Assembly (NCBI RefSeq): GCF_003313335.1
Contig: NZ_QMHP01000005.1
Location: 186,001 to 250,000, forward strand
Reading direction: 5' to 3'
DNA from: Pedobacter zeaxanthinifaciens
GTDB lineage: Bacteria > Bacteroidota > Bacteroidia > Sphingobacteriales > Sphingobacteriaceae
DNA: 64,000 nucleotides
Both the position numbers and the translations under genes were made by a program. Below the pieces are notes generated by a model. That model searched no databases. It had not been told where the DNA came from and saw only the letters and a program-made list of their open reading frames with translations. Within the stretch, counting starts at the first letter, position 1; each line of letters begins with the position of its first letter. Shown here in pieces: positions 8,969 to 18,126 of the stretch.

Positions 8969-10235
8969 AAAAAAAATAGTCATCATATCTCCTCACTTCC
9001 CTCCTTCAAATTTAGCGGCAGTGCATCGGTCAAGATTATTTGCTCAGCATTTACCCGAATTTGGATGGGAACCTATTATTGTGACCGTTCATGAAAAATA
9101 TTATGAAGAGGAATTAGATCCAAACTTGGAAAAGCTGCTCCCAAAAGAATTAAGAGTAGTAAAAACTAATGCACTTTCAACTAAACCAATTAGGATTATT
9201 GGAGATATAGGCATTCGTGGATTCTATTCAATGTATAAAACTACCGTTGAACTGATTATAAATGAAAAAGTAGATTTTCTCTACATTCCAATTCCTTCTC
9301 ATTTTGCAGCTCTACTGGGACGACTGATTCATAAAAAAACTGGTGTTAAATACGGAATTGATTATATTGATCCTTGGGTACATCAATGGCCCGGAACAGA
9401 AAAAAAATTATCAAAACATTGGTGGAGCATGAAATTGGCTGAATGGTTAGAACCTTGGGCAGTTAAAAATGCATCACTCATCACCGGAGTTGCCGAAGGC
9501 TATTACAAAGATGTATTGGAGAGAAATCCTCACTTAAAAAAAAACAGCTTACAAGTAGCAATGCCTTATGGCGGTGAAAAGGAAGATATTAAAATACTAA
9601 AGAGCTTAAAATTAAAACCGTATCTCTTTGAAAAGAAAAACGGTGTAAAAGATTTTGTATATGGTGGCGCCATGCTGCCTAAAGCATTTCAACCTCTTGA
9701 AATGGTAATGAAGGCAATAGCTAACAACAAAGCTTTTTTTAAAGATGTGAGAATACATTTTATAGGATCAGGCAAATCTCCAAATGATCCAAATGGATAC
9801 AATATCAGAGAATTGGCTATGAAGTACGGATTATGGGAAAGCATATTTTTTGAATATCCAAAACGGATTCCGTACCTAGATGTGTTGACACACTTAAATG
9901 CTTCAGAAGGGGCTTTTATATTAGGAAGTACAGAGCCACATTACACGCCTTCGAAAGTTTATCAAGCGGTTTTATCAGAAAAACCAGTGTTTGCAATTTT
10001 GCACAAAGATAGTTCAGCTTGTGAAATTATTACTAAAAGCAATGTTGGAACTACACTTACATTTAACGGGGAAAATGATTTATCAACTATCGAAGAACAA
10101 TTGGTGCTTAAATGGGAAGAATATGAAAACTTTAGAAGTCAATATGACACCAAAAATATCAATTCAGAAGCTTTTGAACAATATTCTGCCTTTAGGGTAA
10201 CGCAAATCTTAGCTAGTGAATTAGATAAATTATAA
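8958..10235 (+). CDS. GT-B glycosyltransferase (GT4-like)
   Basis: 425 residues. The N-terminus 'KIVIISPHFPPSNLAAVHRSR' type (residues 6-26) is the glycine-poor first strand and loop common in GT4 enzymes of surface-glycan loci; IDYIDPWVHQWPG and HFIGSGKSPND mark the acceptor domain end and donor domain start. YTPSKVYQAVLSEKPVFAI takes the place of the E-x7-E donor motif. Soluble, cytoplasmic. It is followed by a 41-nt gap and another GT4 gene. Confidence 0.75.
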   Translation: MSFKKKIVIISPHFPPSNLAAVHRSRLFAQHLPEFGWEPIIVTVHEKYYEEELDPNLEKLLPKELRVVKTNALSTKPIRIIGDIGIRGFYSMYKTTVELIINEKVDFLYIPIPSHFAALLGRLIHKKTGVKYGIDYIDPWVHQWPGTEKKLSKHWWSMKLAEWLEPWAVKNASLITGVAEGYYKDVLERNPHLKKNSLQVAMPYGGEKEDIKILKSLKLKPYLFEKKNGVKDFVYGGAMLPKAFQPLEMVMKAIANNKAFFKDVRIHFIGSGKSPNDPNGYNIRELAMKYGLWESIFFEYPKRIPYLDVLTHLNASEGAFILGSTEPHYTPSKVYQAVLSEKPVFAILHKDSSACEIITKSNVGTTLTFNGENDLSTIEEQLVLKWEEYENFRSQYDTKNINSEAFEQYSAFRVTQILASELDKL

Positions 10236-10276
10236 TTACAGAAATATCTTTAGAAAATAGTAATTAACTGTATGAG

Positions 10277-11479
10277 ATGAAAAAATTAGCAATAATAGTA
10301 ACACATCCTATACAGTACTATGTGCCAATATTTCGGCGGCTATCAAAAAACTGCATTTTAAAGGTGTTTTATACTTGGGGGCCAGCAGGCATTAAGGCTA
10401 AACATGATCCTGGATTTGGAAAAATAATTGAGTGGGATATGCCCCTATTGGAAGGCCACAATTATGAATTGCTGGAAAATATTGCCGAAGAACCTGGTTC
10501 GCACCATGGAAAGGGGATTATTAATCCTGATATTATTCCGAGACTTAATGAGTTTGCGCCAGATACAATCTTGGTATATGGATACAGTTACCATAGCCAC
10601 TTCAAAGTGATGCGCCATTTTAAAGGCAAAATTCCGATTTGGTTTAGAGGAGATTCCACACTGCTTGACGAAAACTCTGGACTAAAAGCTTTACTTAAAC
10701 AGGTTTATCTGAAATGGGTATATAGTTATGTAGATAAAGCCTTTTATGTAGGAACGCAAAATCATGCTTACTTTAAACAATATGGCTTAAAGGAACACCA
10801 ATTGATATTTGCTCCTCACGCCATTGATAACGAACGTTTTTCTGAAGATCGGACGCAAGAAAGCTTCGCCCTTAGAGAAAGATTAGGTATCGCCAACAAC
10901 GATACGCTCATTCTTTTCGCCGGAAAATTAGAACCAAAAAAAAATCCAAGGCTGTTGCTAGAAGCTTTTATTTCATTAAATAAGGAACGAAAAACAGATG
11001 AAATGATACAGAATTTGCACTTGTTATTTATAGGTAATGGCGTGTTAGAAAAAGATTTAAAGTTACACGCTGATCAATTTAACCAACATTTTCCTTCAAG
11101 ACAACGCAACATTCATTTCATTGATTTTCAAAACCAAACCCAAATGCCTGTAGCTTACCAAGCTTGTGATATTTTTTGCTTACCCAGCCAGGGGCCGGGA
11201 GAAACCTGGGGTTTAGCAGTGAATGAGGCTATGGCGGCGGGAAAGGCAATAATAGTTTCTGACAAGGTGGGCTGTGCAAAAGATTTAGTTAAAGCTAATT
11301 CAAATGGCTATATCTTTAAATCTGGAGATAAAAAAGATCTTGTAGAAAAAATATTGCTTATGATAGCAAGCAAAGAAAAAATGATAACAATGGGGCAAAA
11401 CTCGAGTAAGCTTATTCAGGACTGGAGTTTTAAAAAAATTGCAGATACTTTATCAGAACAGCTTTCTCTTATTCCTTAA
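10277..11479 (+). CDS. Glycosyltransferase family 4
   Basis: 400 residues with clear retaining GT4 features: donor-domain strand LFAGKLEPKKNPRLLLEAF, then CDIFCLPS and GETWGLAVNEAMAAGK, which has the E-x7-E pair contacting the nucleotide sugar, and SDKVGCAKDLV after it. The N-terminus 'KLAIIVTHPIQYYVPIFRRL' lacks a signal peptide. Base composition appears less AT-extreme than genes before 10.2 kb. It precedes a GT2 by 25 nt in the same orientation. Confidence 0.88.
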   Translation: MKKLAIIVTHPIQYYVPIFRRLSKNCILKVFYTWGPAGIKAKHDPGFGKIIEWDMPLLEGHNYELLENIAEEPGSHHGKGIINPDIIPRLNEFAPDTILVYGYSYHSHFKVMRHFKGKIPIWFRGDSTLLDENSGLKALLKQVYLKWVYSYVDKAFYVGTQNHAYFKQYGLKEHQLIFAPHAIDNERFSEDRTQESFALRERLGIANNDTLILFAGKLEPKKNPRLLLEAFISLNKERKTDEMIQNLHLLFIGNGVLEKDLKLHADQFNQHFPSRQRNIHFIDFQNQTQMPVAYQACDIFCLPSQGPGETWGLAVNEAMAAGKAIIVSDKVGCAKDLVKANSNGYIFKSGDKKDLVEKILLMIASKEKMITMGQNSSKLIQDWSFKKIADTLSEQLSLIP

Positions 11480-11504
11480 ACACACGCATAAGCACTATTA
11501 ACTA

Positions 11505-12485
11505 ATGCCAAATATTTCCCCGAAGATAAGTGTAGTACTACCGGTATATAATGGTTCCGAATATTTAGAAATTGCTATCAATTCGGTTATCAAACAAAAC
11601 TTACAAGATTTTGAATTCATTATTTGTGATGATTGCTCTACTGACAACAGTATGTCAATTATCAAAGCAATAATTAAAGATTTTCCTAACCGTATTACTT
11701 TACTACAAAACCAAACAAACCAAGGACTATTTAAAACACTAAATTTACTACTAAGTAATACAAGTGCCCCTTATATCCACCTTTGGGCTCAAGATGACAT
11801 TATGAAGCCAGATTGTTTGGAAAAAGTATTGAATTTTCATTTAAGTCATCCTGAAATAAGCATGAGCTACCATCAGGTAAACTACGTAAATGAAAAAAAT
11901 GAATTCGACAATTCCCCAATTAGCGACGGAACACCATCGATTATAGATAAAAGACGATATACAAAAACATCAGCATACTGGGGTTGTATGCCTGGTAACA
12001 TAGCGAATGTAACTCTTACTAAGAATGCGATAATAAATTGCGGACTTTTTAACCATAATTTCACTGTAAGCGGAGATTTCGAATATTGGACAAGATTGGT
12101 TAATTTCCAACCCATTGGTTATTTAAAGGAACCATTGATATTTTTACGCAGACACGAAAAACAACTGAGCAGAAAGCCTAGCAGCATCTTGTATGCTATG
12201 AAAGAAGATATCCCTATTCATAAAAACTTAATTGACATGGCAGACCCAGCGGATAAGAAAGCTATAATTTGTGCATGGAGATGGAAAACACAAGTTAGGT
12301 ATTTAAACGAAGCGCTATACTTAATATCTAGGAGAGAAAATTCATTGGCTAGGCAATGTCTAGGTATATTAAATGCCGAATTTAATTTAGTTAGCTTATC
12401 TCTCAGATGGGCTTTAATTAAAGTGATGAAGCTATTAAAGTGCTCTAATTGGTTTTATAAAAATGTACTCAAAACCTTGATTTAA
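11505..12485 (+). CDS. Glycosyltransferase family 2
   Basis: 326 residues: ISVVLPVYNGSEYL (8-21), CDDCSTDNS (41-49), and WAQDDIMKPD as the DxD-equivalent (QDD, as in many polysaccharide GT2 enzymes), followed by SGDFEYWTRL in the catalytic position. The tail from ~290 is basic with a hydrophobic helix. It is separated from the Wzy-like gene by 16 nt, so the two are probably co-transcribed. Confidence 0.87.
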   Translation: MPNISPKISVVLPVYNGSEYLEIAINSVIKQNLQDFEFIICDDCSTDNSMSIIKAIIKDFPNRITLLQNQTNQGLFKTLNLLLSNTSAPYIHLWAQDDIMKPDCLEKVLNFHLSHPEISMSYHQVNYVNEKNEFDNSPISDGTPSIIDKRRYTKTSAYWGCMPGNIANVTLTKNAIINCGLFNHNFTVSGDFEYWTRLVNFQPIGYLKEPLIFLRRHEKQLSRKPSSILYAMKEDIPIHKNLIDMADPADKKAIICAWRWKTQVRYLNEALYLISRRENSLARQCLGILNAEFNLVSLSLRWALIKVMKLLKCSNWFYKNVLKTLI

Positions 12486-12501
12486 TCTAATAAACTTACA
12501 A

Positions 12502-13875
12502 TTGGATAATAAATCTATATCTCTTAAAAAATTTAACATAGGCTTCCTTTTAGTGTTTTTGTGCCTGTTTTTTTTTGGTGAACAAAAGAATACGATTGAG
12601 CTGTTACTTAGTGTAAGTACCTTTGGAGTAATTTTGAACTTATTCTTTGTTCGACAGCCTATTATATTTTTTACGCTATGCTATCACGCTTTACAAGCCA
12701 CTGCAAAGGTTTTCTATGCTGTAATAAATAAAACGTCAATCAATGAACTTGCAACTTATTCAAACAATGCAGACCTAGCGGAAGCTTCTAGATTGAGTTG
12801 CATCGGTTTGATCTTCCTTAGTTTCGCTATTTATATCGTGTTACCTGATATTAAACCAGCAGAAAAAAGAAATAACCTAAATATCAAAAAACTGCTTTTT
12901 GCCTACGGCGGTTGTATTGCACTAGGATACGTGGCGATGTCTATGGGACAACTAGGTGGATTATACCAGATTGTAAATAAATTAATTATTTTAAAATGGG
13001 GCATTTTTTTTCTAATTGTACACGTGGGCATTCCACAAAAAAAATACTACTTCATATATATCATAATTTTTGAAATCCTAATTAGTATAATTTCCTATTT
13101 TTCTACTTTTAAAGATGTTATTTTTGTGATGCTCATATCCCTCCTGATCTTAAACTTGGGATATCTCAAAATTAAACCTCGTGTTTTTATTCTATTGGCT
13201 TCCTTAAGTCTTTTTCTAGGTTTCACATGGCAAAACATCAAAGAAGATTACAGGCTTTTTTTATCTGCGGGAGAAAAAAGCCAAACGGTAAAGGTAGGCT
13301 TTGACGAAGCTTACGATAAAATTATCGATTTAGTGAATGAAAACCCTTACGATGCCGAACAAACTTTAAACAAAACTGTCGACAGAATATCTTATATTGA
13401 CTATTTCGCCGAATCTATTAATTACATTCCATTAATAAAACCTCACACCAATGGTATGGTGTGGTTAGAAAGTTTATTGCACATCTCTCAGCCTAGACTA
13501 TTGTTTCCGAACAAGAAGGTAATTGATGATTCGCAAAAAACAATGGAGTTTACCGGAATTATGTTAGCTGACGCAGAACAAGGAACATCAATTAGTTTGG
13601 GTTATGTGGCTGAAAGCTATGTAGACTTTGGCAAGTATTTATTCATCATTCCAATTATTTTGCTGGGTCTGTTAATCGGTTGGCTATTTAGGAAGTTGTT
13701 TCAAAGCAATATTAACACGATATACTGCTGGGCTCTGTCAATTCCTTTTTATTTTCAGTTTTACGGGCTAGAAATGGCATCTGAAAAAGTGTTGGGTTCC
13801 ATTATCACATATGCCTTTATTGTGTTTATTATCGTTAAATATGGTAAAAAACAATTAGCTTGGTTAGAAAAATAA
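12502..13875 (+). CDS. Wzy-like polysaccharide polymerase, exosortase-Y-associated type
   Basis: 457 residues from a TTG start, almost entirely hydrophobic: I count roughly 10-12 transmembrane helices, with one longer non-membrane stretch at ~245-345 (KEDYRLFLSAGEKSQ ... LLHISQPRLLFPNKK). The topology and the late large loop fit O-antigen polymerase-like (Wzy) proteins that join repeat units at the periplasmic face. Genomes encoding exosortase Y carry a dedicated Wzy-like partner, and an XrtY-like gene lies at 20.15 kb, so this is the likely partner (inference). The stop overlaps a small ORF by 1 nt. Confidence 0.72.
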   Translation: MDNKSISLKKFNIGFLLVFLCLFFFGEQKNTIELLLSVSTFGVILNLFFVRQPIIFFTLCYHALQATAKVFYAVINKTSINELATYSNNADLAEASRLSCIGLIFLSFAIYIVLPDIKPAEKRNNLNIKKLLFAYGGCIALGYVAMSMGQLGGLYQIVNKLIILKWGIFFLIVHVGIPQKKYYFIYIIIFEILISIISYFSTFKDVIFVMLISLLILNLGYLKIKPRVFILLASLSLFLGFTWQNIKEDYRLFLSAGEKSQTVKVGFDEAYDKIIDLVNENPYDAEQTLNKTVDRISYIDYFAESINYIPLIKPHTNGMVWLESLLHISQPRLLFPNKKVIDDSQKTMEFTGIMLADAEQGTSISLGYVAESYVDFGKYLFIIPIILLGLLIGWLFRKLFQSNINTIYCWALSIPFYFQFYGLEMASEKVLGSIITYAFIVFIIVKYGKKQLAWLEK

Positions 13876-13994
13876 TGGATCAACAACATGTTTTACGGTT
13901 TCATCACCATGTGGCTCGTATTCATTGTACTCCGCAAAATGCAAATATTGGTACCATCACGCTAGTTGAAAAGCATGGTTATTTAATGTGCTAA
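13875..13994 (+). CDS. Possible 39-residue small protein, function unknown
   Basis: An ATG overlaps the last base of the polymerase stop codon (TAATG) and opens a 39-codon frame ending at TAA 13992-13994. The product starts MDQQHVLRFHHHVARIH and is rich in His near its start. No signal peptide, no recognisable domain. The TAATG junction is the same type of translational coupling used at 20154. It could equally be a decayed gene end or a chance frame; nothing else fills the 13.88-14.05 kb gap. Confidence 0.2.
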   Translation: MDQQHVLRFHHHVARIHCTPQNANIGTITLVEKHGYLMC

Positions 13995-14049
13995 ACAACA
14001 ACAAAACATTCATAGCTTTTCAACGTTCAAACACTACAACAACTTACAT

Positions 14050-15756
14050 ATGATCACAATAAAAAAGCAACGCAATTATATCCCTCAAGATTTGAACATC
14101 AGTTGGGAAAACCTCTCTCCTATTTTTGAAGAATTACAGCACAGAAATATCAACAGCGCAGCCGAGCTTGAACAATGGCTCCGCGATAAAAGTGAATTGG
14201 AAGCAGCTTTGGAAGAAGACTTCGCTTGGCGCTATATTAAAATGAGCTGCGATACCGCAAATGAGCAACTCGTAACGGATTTTCAGTACTTTGCTACTGA
14301 AATTGAACCGAAAATTGCCCCTATTGCCAATCAGCTAAATAAAAAATTAGTAGAAAACGAATTTGTTGACGAGCTAGATCAACAGAAGTATTTTGTTTAC
14401 CTACGTGGTGTACGCAAAGCATTGGAACTTTTCCGCGAAGAAAACATCCCTTTGTTTACCGAACTACAAGTGAAACAGCAGAAGTATCAAGGCATTACAG
14501 GCGCCATGAGCGTTGAAATTAACGGACAGGAATATACTTTGGAGCAAGCCAGTAATTTCCTGAAAGATACCGACCGCAACGTGCGACAGAATGCTTGGGA
14601 AACTATCCAAAAGCGTCGCCTGGCAGATAAAGATGATTTGAATATCTTGTTTGATGAGCTGGTAAAACTGCGCCATCAGGTGGCAATTAACGCTGGTTTT
14701 GAAAATTACCGCGATTACATGTTCCAAGCCTTAGGTCGTTTTGATTATACGCCGAAGGATTGCTATAAATTTGCAGAAGCCATTGAAAATGAAATTGTGC
14801 CTATATTGAAGGAACAGGCGGACCAACGAATGGAAGCTTTAGGATTAGATACGCTACGTCCTTGGGATTTAGATGTTAGCACTACTGGAAAACCTGCGTT
14901 AAAACCTTTCCAAAACGGCAACGACTTAATTGATAAATCTATCGCTTGCTTCAATCAAATTGACAGTTCGCTTGGTGAGAAACTAGCCTTCATGAAAGAG
15001 AACCATTTATTTGATGTGGAAAGCAGAAAGGGCAAAGCGCCGGGTGGCTATAACTATCCCCTTGCAGAAACTGGTGCACCGTTTATCTTTATGAACTCTG
15101 CCAATTCGCTACGTGATTTAACTACGATGGTGCATGAGGGCGGTCACGCTATCCATACTTTTTTAACCGCTAATTTGGAGTTGAACGATTTTAAACATTG
15201 TCCTTCTGAAGTAGCCGAACTAGCTTCAATGAGCATGGAACTCATTTCTATGGATCAATGGAATGTTTATTTCGATAAGGAAGAAGATTTGATCAGAGCT
15301 AAAAAAGAACAATTGATCGATGTACTGAAAACCTTGCCTTGGGTTGCGGTAATTGATCAGTTCCAACATTGGATTTATACCAATCCTGATCACAATGCAG
15401 CCGACAGAGAAGAGGCATTCAAACAAATTTATACACGTTTTGGAGCGGGCTTTGCCAACTGGACCGACTTGGAGCAGCAGTTTGGAAATGTTTGGCAAAA
15501 ACAATTGCATTTGTTCGAAGTTCCTTTTTACTACATTGAATACGCCATTGCGCAACTGGGAGCTATCGCAGTGTGGAAAAACTATAAAGAAAACCCTGAA
15601 CAGGGCTTACAGCAATATTTAGATGCACTTTCTTTAGGTTACACTAAGCCAATGAATGAAATTTATGAAACCGCCGGAATTAAATTTGACTTTAGCGCCG
15701 AGTATATTCAGGAGTTAGCAGCATTCGTAAAATCGGAACTAAATAAGTTGGCTTAA
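14050..15756 (+). CDS. pepF: Oligoendopeptidase F / M3 family zinc metallopeptidase
   Basis: 568 residues, the usual length for PepF-type M3 oligopeptidases. The zinc motif is VHEGGHAIH with His362, Glu363 and His366; the third ligand is probably Glu390 in PSEVAELAS. N-terminal ~200 residues are helical, as in the family's lid region. No signal peptide: a cytoplasmic enzyme degrading short peptides. It is unrelated to the flanking glycan genes and interrupts that locus. The ATG follows a 55-nt AT-rich stretch after the small ORF. Confidence 0.92.
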   Translation: MITIKKQRNYIPQDLNISWENLSPIFEELQHRNINSAAELEQWLRDKSELEAALEEDFAWRYIKMSCDTANEQLVTDFQYFATEIEPKIAPIANQLNKKLVENEFVDELDQQKYFVYLRGVRKALELFREENIPLFTELQVKQQKYQGITGAMSVEINGQEYTLEQASNFLKDTDRNVRQNAWETIQKRRLADKDDLNILFDELVKLRHQVAINAGFENYRDYMFQALGRFDYTPKDCYKFAEAIENEIVPILKEQADQRMEALGLDTLRPWDLDVSTTGKPALKPFQNGNDLIDKSIACFNQIDSSLGEKLAFMKENHLFDVESRKGKAPGGYNYPLAETGAPFIFMNSANSLRDLTTMVHEGGHAIHTFLTANLELNDFKHCPSEVAELASMSMELISMDQWNVYFDKEEDLIRAKKEQLIDVLKTLPWVAVIDQFQHWIYTNPDHNAADREEAFKQIYTRFGAGFANWTDLEQQFGNVWQKQLHLFEVPFYYIEYAIAQLGAIAVWKNYKENPEQGLQQYLDALSLGYTKPMNEIYETAGIKFDFSAEYIQELAAFVKSELNKLA

Positions 15757-15887
15757 ATGAGTGATGGCTTAAAACTAAATTTGTGTATAAAACTCGAAGT
15801 ATATCAAGACACACAGTTTTTACAACTTGACTTGATAATTCAGCATCTTCCTTTCAAACCAAATAACAAGAAGTCTATTTATTTTTT

Positions 15888-15895
15888 TAAGTTTG
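15888..15895 (+). promoter_or_regulatory. Bacteroidetes -7 promoter box upstream of the APC permease
   Basis: TAAGTTTG matches the Bacteroidota -7 consensus TAnnTTTG and ends 26 nt before the permease ATG, leaving a plausible ~20-nt leader. No clear -33 TTTG element is visible at the expected distance, so the call rests on the -7 box and spacing. Confidence 0.45.
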
Positions 15896-15921
15896 AGTCA
15901 TCATCAAACAAAATCTAGCAT

Positions 15922-17880
15922 ATGCTAAACAACCTATTTAGAAAAAAATCTATAAGTAAAATATTGGCTGATGCGGCCAAAGGCTATGGCGATCACGAGG
16001 CTTCCCTGCATAAAACACTAGGGGTAAGAGATCTTACTGCTTTTGGTATTGCCGCAATCATTGGTGCCGGTATTTTCAGCACCATTGGTAAAGCTAGCGC
16101 TGACGGCGGTCCAGCAGTAATTTTCCTGTTCATATTTACTGCCATTGCATGTAGTTTCGCTGCTTTTGCCTATGCAGAATTTGCTTCGATGGTACCGGTT
16201 TCAGGAAGTGCCTACACCTACTCGTATGTAGCTTTTGGCGAATTGGTAGCCTGGATCATCGGCTGGTCGCTCATTATGGAGTACGCCATTGGAAATATCA
16301 CCGTAGCCATATCTTGGTCTGATTATTTTACGGGTTTACTCTCCTCCATTAAAATACCCGCCTTGGGGATCAATGGTATTCATGTGCCTGATTGGGCAAG
16401 CATGGACTACCTGAGCGCTTACAACGGCCATAAACATGCAGAAGCTTTAGTTAACGCTGGAAAAAGCATAGCTGATTTGGATGATGCCACCCGACTTGCC
16501 AGCAATGCATGGAACACAGCACCGCAAATTGCAGGCTTTCATATCGTAGCTGATATTCCTGCATTAGCCATTATTATCCTCATCACTTGGTTGGTATATC
16601 GTGGCATGAAAGAGTCAAGAAATGCCAGTAACGCTATGGTAATTGTTAAACTAGCGGTGATTTTGCTGGTATTGGCGGTTGGTGTTTTTTATGTAGATAC
16701 AACTAACTGGAATCCTTTTGCTCCTAACGGAGTTTCTGGGGTACTAAAGGGTGTGTCTGCGGTATTTTTCGCCTACATTGGTTTTGACGCCATTTCAACT
16801 ACTGCAGAAGAATGTAAAAACCCACAACGTGATTTACCTAGGGGGATGATGTGGGCCATTATCATTTGTACTATACTTTATATTGCCATTGCTTTGGTAC
16901 TAACAGGTATTGTAAAATATAATACTTTGGCCGTTGGCGATCCTTTGGCCTATGTTTTTGATCAAATTGATTTGAAATTGATGAGTGGCATCATTGCCGT
17001 GAGTGCCGTATTTGCAATGGCATCGGTGTTATTGGTGTTTCAAATGGGACAGCCACGTATTTGGATGAGTATGAGTAGAGATGGATTGCTGCCTAAATCT
17101 TTCTCGCGGATTCACCCGAAATACAAAACACCTTCGTTTTCTACCATTGTGGTAGGTTTCGTAGTGGCTGTACCTTCTTTATTCCTGAACTTAACTACCG
17201 TTACGGATTTGTGTTCGATAGGAACTTTATTTGCATTTGTATTGGTTTGCGCAGGCGTATTGGTACTTCAAAACAGACCAGATGTTCAGCGTGGCAAATT
17301 CAAAATACCTTACGTTAATGCCAAGTTTATCATTCCGTTGCTTTTCATTGGCGGATTAGTGGTGGCATTCACCCAATTTAAAGCAGAAACTACGGCATTT
17401 GTCACCAACCAAAGTAAGGTGATTAGTCCAACTAAATTTGTTACCTCGCTAAACGCAGAAGAGCTGCAAACCGTTAAAAACGAAATTGCGGCAAGTCCGG
17501 TAGTGTTGCAAGGCAAGCAAATTGATGCTGAGGCTTATTTAAGTAACCTCAAGGCCGAGCAGTACGAAAGTTTCATGAGCAAATCGAGCATCAGCGAGTA
17601 CAAAAAATATGAAAGTGGATGGCAACTGTTCAAACATAAAATCCCCATGTGGATCTTTATGATCATTTGTGTCATCATTACCTATCTTTCCATTGCAAAA
17701 AATCTTTCGCTAATTCCGGTATTAGGCTTATTGAGTTGCCTTTACATGATGTGCGAACTAGAATTGAGCAATTGGATTGGATTTTCGATTTGGCTGGTAG
17801 TTGGCTTAGTGATATACTTTTTTTACGGTTATAAACACAGTAAACTATCCAAAGAAGCAAATGGTGAACTAGTTCATTAG
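15922..17880 (+). CDS. APC-family amino acid permease with extra hydrophilic loops
   Basis: 652 residues. The first helix has GIAAIIGAGIFSTIG, the unwound TM1 substrate-binding motif of amino acid-polyamine-organocation transporters; FAYAEFASMVPVSGSAYTY follows, as in the cationic amino acid transporter (CAT/YfnA) branch. About 12-14 membrane spans. Two hydrophilic insertions, ~142-205 and ~494-572, make it longer than most bacterial relatives (usually ~450-500 residues). The final residues ELVH and the stop codon are encoded by the first copies of the downstream TTCATTAG repeat. Substrate unknown. Confidence 0.88.
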   Translation: MLNNLFRKKSISKILADAAKGYGDHEASLHKTLGVRDLTAFGIAAIIGAGIFSTIGKASADGGPAVIFLFIFTAIACSFAAFAYAEFASMVPVSGSAYTYSYVAFGELVAWIIGWSLIMEYAIGNITVAISWSDYFTGLLSSIKIPALGINGIHVPDWASMDYLSAYNGHKHAEALVNAGKSIADLDDATRLASNAWNTAPQIAGFHIVADIPALAIIILITWLVYRGMKESRNASNAMVIVKLAVILLVLAVGVFYVDTTNWNPFAPNGVSGVLKGVSAVFFAYIGFDAISTTAEECKNPQRDLPRGMMWAIIICTILYIAIALVLTGIVKYNTLAVGDPLAYVFDQIDLKLMSGIIAVSAVFAMASVLLVFQMGQPRIWMSMSRDGLLPKSFSRIHPKYKTPSFSTIVVGFVVAVPSLFLNLTTVTDLCSIGTLFAFVLVCAGVLVLQNRPDVQRGKFKIPYVNAKFIIPLLFIGGLVVAFTQFKAETTAFVTNQSKVISPTKFVTSLNAEELQTVKNEIAASPVVLQGKQIDAEAYLSNLKAEQYESFMSKSSISEYKKYESGWQLFKHKIPMWIFMIICVIITYLSIAKNLSLIPVLGLLSCLYMMCELELSNWIGFSIWLVVGLVIYFFYGYKHSKLSKEANGELVH

Positions 17881-18102
17881 TCATTGGTTCATTGGTCATT
17901 AGTCATTAGTCATTAGTCATTGGTCATTGGTCCATTGGTTCATTAGCCATTGGTTCATTAATCATTAGTTCATTCGTCCATTGATTATTGCTTATTGATT
18001 ATTGGTTATTGGTTCATTGGTTCAATAGTTCATTGGTTATTGGTCCATTGGTTCATTGGTTCATTAGTCATTGCTTATTGGTTATTGGTTATTGTTCATT
18101 AA
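17871..18102 (+). repeat. Degenerate TTCATTGG/TCATTAG short-period array
   Basis: About 230 bp made of variants of TTCATTGG, TCATTAG, TTATTGG and TCCATTGG in the same orientation, with no constant unit length. It starts inside the permease stop region and fills the whole gap to the next gene. A short copy occurs at 50029-50062. The units are too short and irregular for a CRISPR. Confidence 0.9.
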
Positions 18103-18126
18103 TAATTTACTCATTCAATCACTGAA

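Noticed and set aside
17871..18102. Possible CRISPR array
   Set aside because: Units are under 10 bp, vary in sequence and spacing, and have no distinct spacers.
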